A stretch of 64,000 nt of DNA from the NCBI GenBank assembly GCA_003611955.1, contig RAZE01000006.1, positions 62,001 through 126,000 of the forward strand. The letters run 5' to 3'. A program made the translations under genes and the position numbers. The number at the start of each line of letters is the position of its first letter. Position 1 is the first letter of the stretch. The notes beneath the pieces are model-generated. The model ran no database searches. It saw only the letters and a program-made list of their open reading frames with translations, and was not told the DNA's origin. The stretch comes from a bacterium 1XD8-76 (GTDB lineage: Bacteria; Bacillota; Clostridia; Lachnospirales; Lachnospiraceae). This document shows, piece after piece, positions 34,520 through 44,335 of this stretch.

Positions 34520-35239
34520 TCACACCTCAGCCCGCTCCCGCATCCGCCGCAATATCCGCTTCTCCAGCCGGCTCACCTGCACCTGGCTGATCCCCAGTCT
34601 CTCAGCCACGTCCGTCTGTGTTTTTCCCTGGAAATAGCGCAGAAAAATCAATTCTCTCTCCTCACCTTCCAGTTCCGAGAGGAGCTGCCCCAGCAGCATA
34701 TGGTTTAACAGCCTCTCCTTCTCATTGTTTTTGCTGGCGATCTGATCCGCCAGATAGATCTCATTTCCGTCGCTCTGATAGACACAGCGGTAGATGGACT
34801 CCACCTCCGCCCCAGCATCCATGGCCATGACGACATCCTCTGTTGACAGTCCGGTCATTTCCGCCACTTCCTCCAGAGTAGGCTCTCTCCCGTTTTCGTG
34901 CTGAAACCGTTCCCTGGCCCGGGTGATCTTCCAGCCGTTTTCCTTCAGCCCTCTGCTCACTTTCACCATCCCGTCATCCCGCAGAAACCGTTTTATCTCA
35001 CCGGAGATCATCGGCACCGCGTAGGTGGAGAATTTCACATCAAACCTCAGATCAAATTTGTCGATAGCCTTCATCAGCCCGATGCACCCGATCTGAAACA
35101 GATCCTCCGCATCCACGCCTCTGTTCAAAAAGCGTTTTACGATATGGTGTACCAGCCCCAGGTTTTTCTCAATCAGTACCTCTCTTGCCTGCTTATCTCC
35201 TGCATGGGATTTTTCGATCAGCACTGACATTTCTTCCAT
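34520..35239 (-). CDS. sigF: RNA polymerase sporulation sigma factor F
   Basis: 239 residues. Region 2 reads GLVHHIVKRFLNRGVDAEDLF, then GCIGLMKAIDKFD and KFSTYAVPMISGEIKRFLRD. Region 4 ends in GKTQTDVAERLGISQVQVSR. The order spoIIAA-spoIIAB-sigF is that of the classical sporulation operon, and spoIIAB ends only 2 bp before it. Sigma-F is the first forespore-specific sigma factor and is held inactive by SpoIIAB. The known SigF/SigG alternative is unlikely because of this context. Confidence 0.97.
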   Translation of the reverse strand: MEEMSVLIEKSHAGDKQAREVLIEKNLGLVHHIVKRFLNRGVDAEDLFQIGCIGLMKAIDKFDLRFDVKFSTYAVPMISGEIKRFLRDDGMVKVSRGLKENGWKITRARERFQHENGREPTLEEVAEMTGLSTEDVVMAMDAGAEVESIYRCVYQSDGNEIYLADQIASKNNEKERLLNHMLLGQLLSELEGEERELIFLRYFQGKTQTDVAERLGISQVQVSRLEKRILRRMRERAEV

Positions 35240-35241
35240 AA

Positions 35242-35763
35242 CTACTCATCTTCCTCCAGCCATGGCATACTGCCCAGTTTCTTCTCCATCACTATCTTGC
35301 ATCCTCTGCCCGGCGCCGAGAGTATCTGCAGATCGTCCATAAAGGCCTCCATAAAGGCGAACCCCATACCGGATCGCTCGAGTTCCGGCTTTGTTGTAAA
35401 GAGCGGCTCCAGCGCCTGATCCACATTGTCGATCCCCTGTCCGTCGTCCTCTATCTCCACAGCCAGGACATCCCCCTCTATGCGGCAGTACATCCGCACT
35501 TTTCCGACGCTGATCTCCCTCGGACACTGCATATGTCCCGGAATGTACCCCTGCACATTGCCGTAACCGTGAATGATCGCGTTCGTCACTGCCTCCGACA
35601 CGGCGGTTTTTACATCCGCCATCTCCTCCATGGTGGGATTTAACGGAGCGATAAACGCCGACACTGCCATTCTCGCAAAACTCTCATTGCAGGACACCGC
35701 GTCAAATTCCATGCGCAGCTCATTGTCATATCCCCTGCTGATCTTCTTTTCTTCCTGTTTCAT
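35242..35763 (-). CDS. spoIIAB: Anti-sigma-F factor / serine kinase
   Basis: 173 residues, longer than the usual 140-150 because of inserted residues near GYIPGHMQCPREISVG and a longer tail. GHKL kinase motifs are present: N box EAVTNAIIHGYGN, G1 EIEDDGQGI and G2 SGMGFAFMEAFMD. It binds sigma-F and phosphorylates SpoIIAA on serine. It sits between spoIIAA (18-bp gap) and sigF (2-bp gap). Confidence 0.96.
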   Translation of the reverse strand: MKQEEKKISRGYDNELRMEFDAVSCNESFARMAVSAFIAPLNPTMEEMADVKTAVSEAVTNAIIHGYGNVQGYIPGHMQCPREISVGKVRMYCRIEGDVLAVEIEDDGQGIDNVDQALEPLFTTKPELERSGMGFAFMEAFMDDLQILSAPGRGCKIVMEKKLGSMPWLEEDE

Positions 35764-35781
35764 CCGTATTTCCCCTTTCTT

Positions 35782-36090
35782 CTATTCCATAATTTCCACG
35801 ATCTTCGACAGGCCGGATATGTACAATATTCTGCGGATCTGCCTGTCCGCGTGAATGGCAAAGATTCTCCCGCCCAGACAGGAAATCTTTTTGTACCTGC
35901 CCATGATAATGCCCACACCGGAACTGTCCATAAATTTTGTGTCCTCGAAATCAAACACGATTCCCTGAATGGAATCCTTGAGCAGGAAAGAATCCGCCTT
36001 CCTGCTGATCGCTCCCGACTGGTGATGATCGATCTCCGCCGGCATTTTCACCATCAGATAATTGTCAATTACTTGAAAATCTGCCTCCAT
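35782..36090 (-). CDS. spoIIAA: Anti-sigma-F factor antagonist
   Basis: 102 residues, STAS domain. KMPAEIDHHQSGAISRKAD and FDFEDTKFMDSSGVGIIMGRY include the phosphorylated serine (second Ser of MDSSG). Unphosphorylated SpoIIAA frees sigma-F from SpoIIAB in the forespore. It is the first gene of the operon, and a strong terminator just upstream separates it from the TPR gene. Confidence 0.97.
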   Translation of the reverse strand: MEADFQVIDNYLMVKMPAEIDHHQSGAISRKADSFLLKDSIQGIVFDFEDTKFMDSSGVGIIMGRYKKISCLGGRIFAIHADRQIRRILYISGLSKIVEIME

Positions 36091-36130
36091 ATAAAATTCC
36101 CCTTTCTGTTTTCCTTGCTGTGCAGATAAA

Positions 36131-36164
36131 AAAAGAGAACATCCCCCTCGGGATATTCTCTTTT
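36131..36164 (-). terminator. Terminator of the TPR gene, upstream of spoIIAA
   Basis: A 15-bp stem (AAAAGAGAACATCCC with GGGATATTCTCTTTT, one mismatch, 4-nt loop) is followed on the minus strand by a T-run. Confidence 0.9.
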
Positions 36165-36189
36165 GTGCGCTGTAATTTAATTTTTTCTG

Positions 36190-37617
36190 TTATTGCATGC
36201 TGTTTATCTCTTCCATATAATCCGCGCTGCGATTCGCCCGCTCCGTATTCGGGAAGTTATCGATCACTTTCTGGTAATAGATCGCCGCGTTTTCATAGTC
36301 CCCGTTCCGATAATAGGCATTGGCAAGATTATATACCACATCAATGTTTCCGGCATCATAGATATAGGCTTTTTCCAGATTCTGGATCGCGTCCGCATAG
36401 ACTTCCTGCCGGTAGGCGGCCATACCGTCCTCGTAGTACTCCTCCGCCACGCTGGGGCCCACCGCCTCCAAAAGGCTCTGGTAGACGGCCTGGAAAGACT
36501 CCGAGGTCTCCGTGAGCACCACTTCGTTCTGAATGCTCTCCAGGTAGGACGCCACCTGTCCCACATCCTCCGGCGCCTTCAGATAATCGTTCACCGCGGA
36601 CAACATCTTGTCCATCGTCTCGATCGTGCCGTCCGTTCCCACATAGGCTTCCATCTCCGTGTACAGATCACTGTTCTCCCTCTGCAGCGTCTCCAGCTTC
36701 TGCTGCAGTTCATTGGTAGTTGCCGACTCTGACGCCAGCTGCTCGCTGACCGTCCTCAGCTCCTCGCTGTTGCTGTCTCTGACCGCCTGAATCCTCGCCG
36801 GCAATATCAAAAACACCGTCATCGCCACACCGATCGCCAGTCCGATCAGCAGATAGAGGATGGCGGAAAAACTGACTCCCTTCGGCTCCTTCACATCAAG
36901 CGGCTGGATGATCGTCTCATTGCCGCTCTGGTAGCGGAAGACTTCCTCCGGCGCCTCTTTCTTCTTTTTTTTCGGCGTCTTCGCGTCCTCCGTCTCCTCC
37001 GGGTGAAGCATCAGCGTCACTTCCTTCAGATACCGCTTTGTGGTGATGTTCCCGACGTCGATCTGCTCACAGCGCAGAAGCTCTCTCTCCGCTTTCTGCC
37101 AGTCTTCCGCATCGATGTAGAGCAGCGCCAGAAGCTGATGCGCCCTGATATACCTGGGATTTAACGACAATACCTTTTTCAGCTGGATGATCGCCAGATC
37201 CTTCGATTCCTGGTGGCAGTAGAGCAGCGCCTGATTGTATTTTTTGATCGTCTTGTTGATCGTATCGAGTCTGGTAGGGTTGCTCTGCACCATATCGATA
37301 TAGTCGTCCGCAATGTTCTTTTTCGGGCGCAGGTTCTTGCTGATCACCCACTCGCTGAGCGCCGCCACCACTTCCCCCGTCTCAAAATAGACTAACCCGA
37401 GCAGATTTCTGGCTTCCACGTTATTTTTATTAAACTTCAGACTCTGACGCAGGCTCTGGATCGCTCCTGTCAGGTCCCGGACAGCCGCCTTCTCCAACCC
37501 TTCGTTATAAAAATTGTTGGATATTTTTAAGACTTTTTTATATATGGAAACGTCTACACCGCAGTTCGTACAGAAATTATGTTCTGACAAAGCGCAGCCG
37601 CAATTATAACAAATCAT
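36190..37617 (-). CDS. Zinc-ribbon and TPR membrane protein
   Basis: 475 residues. An N-terminal zinc ribbon (Cys3, Cys6, Cys16, Cys19) is followed by TPR-like repeats (about 30-210), a Lys-rich stretch, one membrane helix (about 250-275), a coiled coil (about 285-335) and C-terminal TPRs (YEDGMAAYRQEVYADAI, VYNLANAYYRNGDYENAA). The N-terminal half is in the cytoplasm and the C-terminal half outside, so it could link events on both sides. Such proteins are common in Lachnospiraceae, but I know of no assigned role. It is 15 bp after the small 52-residue gene, and probably belongs to a valS-folC-small gene-TPR transcript. Confidence 0.88.
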   Translation of the reverse strand: MICYNCGCALSEHNFCTNCGVDVSIYKKVLKISNNFYNEGLEKAAVRDLTGAIQSLRQSLKFNKNNVEARNLLGLVYFETGEVVAALSEWVISKNLRPKKNIADDYIDMVQSNPTRLDTINKTIKKYNQALLYCHQESKDLAIIQLKKVLSLNPRYIRAHQLLALLYIDAEDWQKAERELLRCEQIDVGNITTKRYLKEVTLMLHPEETEDAKTPKKKKKEAPEEVFRYQSGNETIIQPLDVKEPKGVSFSAILYLLIGLAIGVAMTVFLILPARIQAVRDSNSEELRTVSEQLASESATTNELQQKLETLQRENSDLYTEMEAYVGTDGTIETMDKMLSAVNDYLKAPEDVGQVASYLESIQNEVVLTETSESFQAVYQSLLEAVGPSVAEEYYEDGMAAYRQEVYADAIQNLEKAYIYDAGNIDVVYNLANAYYRNGDYENAAIYYQKVIDNFPNTERANRSADYMEEINSMQ

Positions 37618-37632
37618 CCAATATGCTCCTGT

Positions 37633-37791
37633 TTATTCTTCTGCATCTTCCACCAGACTTTTGGATTCTTTTACCACTTTCACCACCAAATCCGCCATAT
37701 CCGTCATATCCTGATTATAGATCGCATCCTCAGCGTCTTCCACTTCCAGGCTTGGGTGGAACTTCTTGATTTCCTCTTCAAAATTGATCAT
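37633..37791 (-). CDS. Small acidic protein between folC and the TPR gene
   Basis: 52 residues, too short for most ORF callers. [20 protein letters not shown] starts it, and AIYNQDMTDMADLVVKVVKE follows. The start overlaps the folC stop by 14 bp, GAAGGGAAG lies upstream, and the TPR gene begins 15 bp after its stop. The tight packing and codon use support a real gene. I do not recognise a family. Its acidic helical character would suit a small partner protein. Confidence 0.7.
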   Translation of the reverse strand: MINFEEEIKKFHPSLEVEDAEDAIYNQDMTDMADLVVKVVKESKSLVEDAEE

Positions 37792-39082
37792 GCTCTTTCT
37801 TCCCTTCTGTCAGCGCTTTTATCTGGCCTGTCAAATACAGAGAGCCTGTTATATACACTTTCTCCTCCGCCCTTCTTCTGCGCAGGCAATAGTCGAAAGC
37901 CTCTTTTGTATCTTCCGTCACGACCGTCCCCGTCTCCCCAAACAGCCTGGCCAGCTCAGACGGCATGGCCGCTCTGGGGCTGTCTATCTTTGTCACAACG
38001 ATCTCCTCAAACAGTCCGGCGTCCGCTATCCTCCGTATCATCTCCCCGCAGGCTTTTTCCTCCAGGGAGGAATACAGCAGCATACGGCCGTCTTTCGCGC
38101 CATCCGCCCGGACGCTCTGAAGAAACGCCTCTATCCCGTCCGGATTGTGGGCCCCGTCCACATAGACTCCCGGCAGAATCTCTTCCATCCTGCCTTCCCA
38201 ATGTGTCTTTTCCAGCCCCCGCCTCAGATCTTCCTCCGGAACCTTCACTATGCCGGACTCTTCCAGCACCGCAAGCGCTCTGATACAAAGCGCCGCATTT
38301 TCCTGCTGATAGAGAGCCCTCGTGGAAAGACGAAATACACTATATTTATAATACCCAGAGTGATAAGAAAAATCAATGCCTTTCTCACCAGAATTTTTAA
38401 GACATATTTCTGCCGGTTTTACGGAAAAAGCCTTAGAATCCGCCTTTTTCGCACTTTTTTCCATCACGTCGGCGACAATTTTATTCTTCGCAAAATACAC
38501 GAGAGGTATTCCTTTTTTGACAATTCCTGCTTTTTCCTCCGCAATCTGCTCCAGAGTTTCCCCCAGATACTCCGTGTGATCCAGACCGATCTCCGCAATA
38601 ATACTGATGCAGGGCGTCTCAAAAGAGTTTGTGGCATCCAGCCTGCCGCCCAGCCCTGTCTCCAGAATGATGAAATCCGGCTTCTTTTTTTCAAAGTACA
38701 GCATAGCCATGAAATACAGATATTCAAAGTAGCTGGGATGATAACCGCTTTCTTTCGGACAGGCGTCTCTCACCCGCCTGAATACCTCCACAAAATCCGC
38801 CTCCGGAATCTGTTCTTCGTCCACCCGGATCCTCTCCCGGATATCCACAAGATGGGGGGAGGTAAACAGCCCTGTCCTGTAGCCCGCCTCCGTCAGCACG
38901 GACTGCAAATAGGCACAGACGGAACCCTTTCCGTTCGTGCCTGCCACATGGATCACTCTCGTATCCTCACAGGGACACGAAAGCTTCCGATAAAAAGCCT
39001 TCGTGTCCTCCATCGTATTTTTTTTCACAAACTTTGGAATCTCGTCAATATACTTTCGGGCTTCCTCAAAGGCCTGCGTCAT
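37778..39082 (-). CDS. folC: Folylpolyglutamate synthase / dihydrofolate synthase
   Basis: 434 residues. Mur-ligase-type ATPase: P-loop [56 protein letters not shown] and [12 protein letters not shown]. It adds glutamates to folates. Its ATG overlaps the valS stop (ATGA), and its stop overlaps the 52-residue gene, so the four genes form one unit. valS-folC is a common order in Firmicutes. Confidence 0.96.
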   Translation of the reverse strand: MTQAFEEARKYIDEIPKFVKKNTMEDTKAFYRKLSCPCEDTRVIHVAGTNGKGSVCAYLQSVLTEAGYRTGLFTSPHLVDIRERIRVDEEQIPEADFVEVFRRVRDACPKESGYHPSYFEYLYFMAMLYFEKKKPDFIILETGLGGRLDATNSFETPCISIIAEIGLDHTEYLGETLEQIAEEKAGIVKKGIPLVYFAKNKIVADVMEKSAKKADSKAFSVKPAEICLKNSGEKGIDFSYHSGYYKYSVFRLSTRALYQQENAALCIRALAVLEESGIVKVPEEDLRRGLEKTHWEGRMEEILPGVYVDGAHNPDGIEAFLQSVRADGAKDGRMLLYSSLEEKACGEMIRRIADAGLFEEIVVTKIDSPRAAMPSELARLFGETGTVVTEDTKEAFDYCLRRRRAEEKVYITGSLYLTGQIKALTEGKKEHDQF

Positions 39083-41757
39083 AACTGCGCCAGTCTTTCC
39101 TGCACTCCGAGCATCATCTGGGTATATTTTTCCAGCTTTGCTTTCTCTTCGGCTATTTTTGCCTCGGGTGCCTTCGCCAGGAACTTCTCATTCTTCAACA
39201 TCCCGTTCACTCTGGCAAGTTCTCCCTGCAGACGTTTCTCCTCCTTCAGAAGACGTTCCTTCTCCTGTTTCAGATCCACCAACTCCGCGAAGGGCATGTA
39301 CAATACCGCCCCGGGGATCACCACCGACACCGCGTCATCCGCAATACCGCTTCTGTCCCCCTGCACATTTACCTCCGATGCCCAGGCAAGCGATGCGAAG
39401 AACAGCTTTCCCTCCTCGAACGCCTCCCGGATTTCCCCCTTCTCGCTGACGACATAGACCGCCGCCCTCCGGGACGGAGGTACATTCATGGAAGTTCTGA
39501 CATTGCGGATTCCCCTCACGGCCTCCTTGATCGTCTCGATATCGCTCTCCTCTTTCCGGAAGTCTCTCTCCTCCCGATACACCGGCCAGCGGGAGATCAT
39601 AATCGATTCCTCCTCCGACTGCAGGGAACAGAATATCTCCTCCGTGATAAACGGCATATAGGGATGCAGCAGCTTTAACGCGTCGATCAGCACATTCCTA
39701 AGCGTCCACAGCGCCGCGTTTTTGCTCGCTTCATCGTCGGAGTTGTACAGCCTTGGTTTTACCATCTCAATGTACCAGTCGCAGAATTCGTCCCAGATAA
39801 AATCGTACACTTTCTGCACCGCGATACCCAGTTCAAAGCCGTCCATATTGTCGGTCACTTCTTTGATCAGATGATTCAGTCTGGAGATGATCCACTTATC
39901 AGCCGGCTCCAGAGTCTCCGGTTTCGTGATCGTCTTTCCCTTCTCATCCGCTCCCGCTATGTTCATCATAATGAACCGGGAAGCGTTCCAGACCTTATTG
40001 GCAAAGTTGCGGGCTGCCTCCACCCTCTCGTAGTAGAAGCGCATATCGTTACCCGGAGCGTTTCCTGTGATCAGCGTCAGCCGAAGCGCATCCGCTCCAT
40101 ACTGATCGATGATCTCCAGAGGATCGATACCGTTTCCCAGAGATTTGGACATCTTCCGCCCCTGGGAATCCCGCACAAGCCCGTGAAACAGCACGGTATT
40201 AAAAGGTCTCTCCCCCATCTGCTCATAGCCGGAGAAGATCATGCGGATCACCCAGAAGAAAATAATATCATATCCCGTCACCAGCACATCCGTGGGATAG
40301 AAATATTTTAAATCCTCCGTCATCTCCGGCCAGCCCAGCGTGGAGAAAGGCCAGAGCGCCGAGGAGAACCATGTGTCCAGCACATCCTCATCCTGCGTCA
40401 GATGATCGCACCCGCACTTCGGGCAGACTTCCGGCGCCTGCCCGGATACCACAGTCTCCCCGCAGGCATCGCAGTAGTAAGCCGGAATCCGGTGGCCCCA
40501 CCAGAGCTGCCGGCTGATGCACCAGTCGCGGATATTGTCCGTCCAGTTAAAATAGATCTTCTCCATTCTCTCCGGGATCAGCTTCACCTCCCCGGTTTTC
40601 ACCGCCTCCACCGCCGGTTTTATCAGCTCCTCCATCTTCACAAACCACTGCTCTTTCACCAGAGGTTCGATGGTCGTATTACAGCGGTCATGGGTTCCCA
40701 CATTGTGAGTATAGTCCTCGACTTTCTCCAGAAGTCCATCCTGCTCCAGCTCTTTCAGGATCTGCTTTCTCGCCTCGTAGCGGTCAAGACCCGCGTACTT
40801 TCCGCCGTTCTCGTTGATCGTGGCATCATCGTTCATAATATTCACGATGGGCAGTCCGTGGCGTTTGCCCACCTCAAAGTCGTTCGGATCGTGCCCCGGC
40901 GTGATCTTTACAACGCCCGTCCCGAATTCCATATCCACATAGTCATCCTCCACGATCGGAATAACCTTATTCACGATGGGCAGCAGAACTTTCCTTCCCT
41001 TCAGGTGCGTATAGCGTTCGTCATTCGGGTTGATAGCGACCGCTGTATCCCCCAACATCGTCTCCGGGCGGGTCGTCGCAAACTCCAGAAATTCCGTCCT
41101 GCTTGGCTCTCCGTTCTCATCGATCAACGGATATTTGATATGCCACAGATGTCCCGCCTGTTCCTCGTACTCCACCTCCGCGTCGGAGATGGAAGTATTG
41201 CAGACCGGACACCAGTTGATGATCTTCGCCCCCTTGTAGATCCATCCCTTTTCATGCATCTTACAGAACACTTCGGTGACAGCCCTGTTGCAGCCCTCGT
41301 CCATCGTAAAACGCTCCCTGTCCCAGTCGCAGGAGGAACCCATCTTTTTCAGCTGGGAAACGATCCGTCCGCCGTACTCTCTCCTCCAGTCCCAGGCCCG
41401 TTCCAGAAATTTCTCCCTGCCCAGATCATGTTTGTCAACACCCTCCTTTTTCAGGGCCTCGATGATCTTTACTTCCGTCGAAATGCTGGCGTGGTCCGTC
41501 CCCGGCTGCCAGAGCGCGTTATAGCCCTGCATCCTCTTGTAGCGGATCAGAATATCCTGCATCGTATTGTCCAGCGCATGTCCCATATGAAGCTGTCCCG
41601 TGATATTCGGGGGCGGGATCACGATCGTAAAAGGTTTCTTTGTTTTATCTACTTCCGCATGGAAATACTTTTTATCAAGCCATCTCTGATAAATTCTATC
41701 TTCAATGCCTTTGGGATCATAGGTTTTCGCCAGTTCTTTCCCTGCCGTTTCACTCAT
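39079..41757 (-). CDS. valS: Valyl-tRNA synthetase
   Basis: 892 residues from an ATG with GAGGAGG upstream. Class I synthetase: HIGH motif in [19 protein letters not shown] in [14 protein letters not shown], a zinc-binding-type CDACGE..CPKCGCD stretch, the editing-domain [13 protein letters not shown], and the C-terminal coiled coil ([19 protein letters not shown]). It charges tRNA-Val. I see no T-box leader in the 180 bp upstream, which is unusual for a Firmicute valS. Confidence 0.98.
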   Translation of the reverse strand: MSETAGKELAKTYDPKGIEDRIYQRWLDKKYFHAEVDKTKKPFTIVIPPPNITGQLHMGHALDNTMQDILIRYKRMQGYNALWQPGTDHASISTEVKIIEALKKEGVDKHDLGREKFLERAWDWRREYGGRIVSQLKKMGSSCDWDRERFTMDEGCNRAVTEVFCKMHEKGWIYKGAKIINWCPVCNTSISDAEVEYEEQAGHLWHIKYPLIDENGEPSRTEFLEFATTRPETMLGDTAVAINPNDERYTHLKGRKVLLPIVNKVIPIVEDDYVDMEFGTGVVKITPGHDPNDFEVGKRHGLPIVNIMNDDATINENGGKYAGLDRYEARKQILKELEQDGLLEKVEDYTHNVGTHDRCNTTIEPLVKEQWFVKMEELIKPAVEAVKTGEVKLIPERMEKIYFNWTDNIRDWCISRQLWWGHRIPAYYCDACGETVVSGQAPEVCPKCGCDHLTQDEDVLDTWFSSALWPFSTLGWPEMTEDLKYFYPTDVLVTGYDIIFFWVIRMIFSGYEQMGERPFNTVLFHGLVRDSQGRKMSKSLGNGIDPLEIIDQYGADALRLTLITGNAPGNDMRFYYERVEAARNFANKVWNASRFIMMNIAGADEKGKTITKPETLEPADKWIISRLNHLIKEVTDNMDGFELGIAVQKVYDFIWDEFCDWYIEMVKPRLYNSDDEASKNAALWTLRNVLIDALKLLHPYMPFITEEIFCSLQSEEESIMISRWPVYREERDFRKEESDIETIKEAVRGIRNVRTSMNVPPSRRAAVYVVSEKGEIREAFEEGKLFFASLAWASEVNVQGDRSGIADDAVSVVIPGAVLYMPFAELVDLKQEKERLLKEEKRLQGELARVNGMLKNEKFLAKAPEAKIAEEKAKLEKYTQMMLGVQERLAQL

Positions 41758-41897
41758 AACACTTTCCTCCTCATTACTGTATGCCAAAATATATCTAAAT
41801 CAGGAAATACTGCAATTTATCTTATCATTTTGGAAAAGATACATCAAGAGCTTTTTCGATCAATCTGCAACAGGAAAAAAAGAAATACTATAAAAAA

Positions 41898-41934
41898 TTC
41901 GGATATCCCACAGCATATCCATGGGATATCCGAA
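41898..41934 (-). terminator. Terminator of the HtrA-like gene
   Basis: TTCGGATATCCCA (41898-41910) and TGGGATATCCGAA (41922-41934) pair perfectly over 13 bp and are followed on the minus strand by TTTTTTATAG. Confidence 0.92.
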
Positions 41935-41939
41935 CGAAA

Positions 41940-43403
41940 CTAATAGTTAAAGAACGGGAAGAATCCGCCGAACGGGTTGTTCTGATCGTAGGGAATGCTC
42001 TGGCCTCCCTGGGAAGAATCGCCGGACTGCCCTTCGCTCTGACCGTTCCCCGACTCGATGCCGACGCCTTCCGCCGTATCAAGAGTTATGGATATCTGCC
42101 GGTCTTCATAGCCCGCATCATTTCTGACTTTCACTGTCAGATTTACCGTCTCTCCCGCTCTGTAATACGCCAGATATTCCACCAGCTCCTCCCTGGTGCG
42201 CACGGTCCTGCCATCCAGCTCCGTGATGACCATGCCGCGCTGCAGCCCCGCCTTCTCCGCCGGCGCCCCTTCTGTCACACTGCTGATATAAGCGCCGATC
42301 GGGATATCGTAGGACTGGTTGATCTCATTTGTCACATTGGATACGCTGACGCCGAGATAGCCCCTTTCCGACTCTTCCACGACAGTTCTCGTCTCCTGCT
42401 GCATCATGCGCTCCATATCCTCCCTGATATCGGAGATCGGAATGGCGTAACCGATGCCTTCCACCGTTGTGTCCGCCACCTTGGCAGAGTTGATCCCCAC
42501 CAGTTCGCCCTTCGTATTGAACATGGCTCCGCCGCTGTTTCCCGGATTGATGGCCGCATCCGTCTGGATGTATTCGTTGGCACTGCCTGTCGTATCCGTC
42601 CCATCATCCGTTGTGACACTGCGCCCGACGGCGCTGACAATGCCCGTTGTCACCGACTGACCGTATCCCAGCGCATTGCCGATCGCTACCACCTGGTCTC
42701 CCAGGGCAAGCTCATCGGAATCTCCCAGCGTGGCCACCTTGATGTTGTCCATCGTCTCCTGGGAAAGATTGCTCAGATCCACCGCAATCACCGCAAGATC
42801 TTTCGCCAAACTGTAATCCTTGATTTCTCCTTTCGCGATCTCCGCGTCCGAGCTGTCTCTGTTTCCTTCCTGATAGCTGAACAGCACACTCAACTCTTTA
42901 CTGCCGGATACCACATGATAATTTGTCACGATCAAAAGCTCGCTGTCCGTCTTCCCGATGATCACACCGGAACCGGACCCTTCCGTCTCCTGGATAAAAG
43001 TTCCCCAGAAACTTCTTATTTCCGCCTCGCCCTTATTGGTGATCGCCACGACGGAGGGCATGCACATCTCAGAGATCTCTTTCACTGACAGCCCCTCCGC
43101 CGGGGTCGCTGTCATCTGCGTGGCCGGAAACTGCTGGGATGTCTGCGGCACGTTCATATCCTCTTCCGGGTGAACGGCAGTATTCTCCGCTTCTTTCTCA
43201 CTATACTGCCGCAGCATCAGACCACTGCCCAGAGCGCCTCCTGCCGTTCCCATCACAAGAGACAGCGCCATGCACCAGACGACGATTCCGCGGCCGCTCT
43301 TTTTTTTCTTTTTCGGCGGTTCCGCCGGCGCGCTTCCGTATGGGATATTGTGATAATAAGTATAATTATTGTTTTCGTTGTTTTGTCCGTATTGGTATTC
43401 CAT
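41940..43403 (-). CDS. HtrA/DegP-like membrane serine protease with PDZ domain
   Basis: 487 residues. A cytoplasmic N-terminus rich in Asn/Tyr and Lys, one membrane helix (about 40-62), then a trypsin-like domain with the full triad: VTNYHVVSG (His), AKDLAVIAVD (Asp) and NPGNSGGAMF (Ser). A PDZ domain (GYLGVSVSNVTNEI .. GLQRGMVITELDG) follows, then a Gly/Ser/Gln-rich tail ending FGGFFPFFNY. The role is quality control of exported proteins. The start at 43403 has AAAGGAG 8 nt upstream; an ATG and a GTG lie 6 and 9 nt further out. Confidence 0.94.
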   Translation of the reverse strand: MEYQYGQNNENNNYTYYHNIPYGSAPAEPPKKKKKSGRGIVVWCMALSLVMGTAGGALGSGLMLRQYSEKEAENTAVHPEEDMNVPQTSQQFPATQMTATPAEGLSVKEISEMCMPSVVAITNKGEAEIRSFWGTFIQETEGSGSGVIIGKTDSELLIVTNYHVVSGSKELSVLFSYQEGNRDSSDAEIAKGEIKDYSLAKDLAVIAVDLSNLSQETMDNIKVATLGDSDELALGDQVVAIGNALGYGQSVTTGIVSAVGRSVTTDDGTDTTGSANEYIQTDAAINPGNSGGAMFNTKGELVGINSAKVADTTVEGIGYAIPISDIREDMERMMQQETRTVVEESERGYLGVSVSNVTNEINQSYDIPIGAYISSVTEGAPAEKAGLQRGMVITELDGRTVRTREELVEYLAYYRAGETVNLTVKVRNDAGYEDRQISITLDTAEGVGIESGNGQSEGQSGDSSQGGQSIPYDQNNPFGGFFPFFNY

Positions 43404-43531
43404 CCTCATCACTCCTTTATCTGATTATTAAAAAAGCACCCGACCAGGATATTTTCCTCATTGGATGCTCTTATCTTATTCTCCATTTATGTTAAAACTG
43501 TGATGCGATTGTGTATATTTTGTGAAAATTT

Positions 43532-43843
43532 TCACTTTTTAAACGCTTCCCTCGCAAACCTGCTGCTCTCTCTGTTCTCCAGAACCAACCTCTCCGCCTC
43601 CTCGGACGGATTGGAAATAACAGCGGTCTTTACGATCTCGCAGGGCGGATTCGTCTTCACCCGTTCCACCGCCTCCGTCACCGCCGCCACATCGCCGCTG
43701 ACAAACACAGTGGTATGGCCGCCGCATTTCGTATGCCACGTCTGAAATTCCACCTCCGATGTTTTCAGCATCACATCCACCGCCTGTATCGCATCCGCGC
43801 TGCCGAGTACTTCCACCAGTCCAAGCGCCTTAAACACATTCAT
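43532..43843 (-). CDS. Bacterial microcompartment shell protein (BMC domain)
   Basis: 103 residues, single BMC domain of the PduA/EutM type. ALGLVEVLGSADAIQAVDVMLK, CGGHTTVFVSGDVAAVTEAVE and VISNPSEEAERLVLENR fit. Such proteins form hexameric tiles of microcompartment shells. It is 14 bp after another BMC gene. No diol dehydratase, ethanolamine or choline lyase or aldehyde dehydrogenase gene is near, so it is an orphan locus. Confidence 0.9.
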   Translation of the reverse strand: MNVFKALGLVEVLGSADAIQAVDVMLKTSEVEFQTWHTKCGGHTTVFVSGDVAAVTEAVERVKTNPPCEIVKTAVISNPSEEAERLVLENRESSRFAREAFKK

Positions 43844-43857
43844 CTTCTCATCCCCCT

Positions 43858-44172
43858 CTACTTGTTGATCGTCATCCGGATTGCCAGTTCGGAATCCTCC
43901 GAAGGAGACGCGATGATCGTATGGGAATAAACTTCCGAGTCCATCTCCCCCGCCTTCTCAAGCGCCGCTTCCATCGCCGCCCGCACATCCGAAACACTGC
44001 CGCGCATCTTCACACAGGCGCCGCTCTTCAAACGGTTTCTCTCCACACCCTGAATCCTCACAGCAGCTGCTTTCGCCGCCGCGTCCAGCGCCACAAAACA
44101 GGACAGATAACTGTCCAGTTCAAACACACCTATCGCCTGTCTCTCAAATCCTTCCGCCATATCGCACCCCAT
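43858..44172 (-). CDS. BMC-domain shell-like protein, second member
   Basis: 104 residues. One BMC domain more divergent than its neighbour: AIGVFELDSYLSCFVALDAAAKAA, VRIQGVERNRLKSGACVKMRG and SDVRAAMEAALEKAG. The C-terminus ends in HTIIASPSEDSELAIRM, parallel to the neighbour's ending. The pair could form a mixed tile or a minimal shell. The start may be the ATG at 44172 or the one at 44160. Confidence 0.85.
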   Translation of the reverse strand: MGCDMAEGFERQAIGVFELDSYLSCFVALDAAAKAAAVRIQGVERNRLKSGACVKMRGSVSDVRAAMEAALEKAGEMDSEVYSHTIIASPSEDSELAIRMTINK

Positions 44173-44335
44173 ATGTTTCTCTGCCTTCTTTTTTATGATT
44201 CTATCACATATATTTATCCGTTACAATCCAAAGCGTAAAAACATTTGTCTGCAAATACCATAAATTACATCGACATTTCTATATATTTTAAGTTATGATA
44301 TATCCATAATGATGAAACAGACGAAAGGAAATCTC

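Noticed and set aside
37766-39457. 563-residue plus-strand ORF across folC and valS, and similar long plus frames at 40402-41943 and 44978-46243
   Set aside because: All are mirror frames of clear conserved genes (folC, valS, GH13) and show no family features of their own.
41758-41939. T-box leader for valS
   Set aside because: No T-box sequence (AGGGTGGNACCGCG type) and no specifier-like stem is seen in the short gap.
43532-44172. A full metabolic microcompartment operon
   Set aside because: Only two shell genes are present; the flanking genes (HtrA, GNAT) have no link to known BMC pathways.
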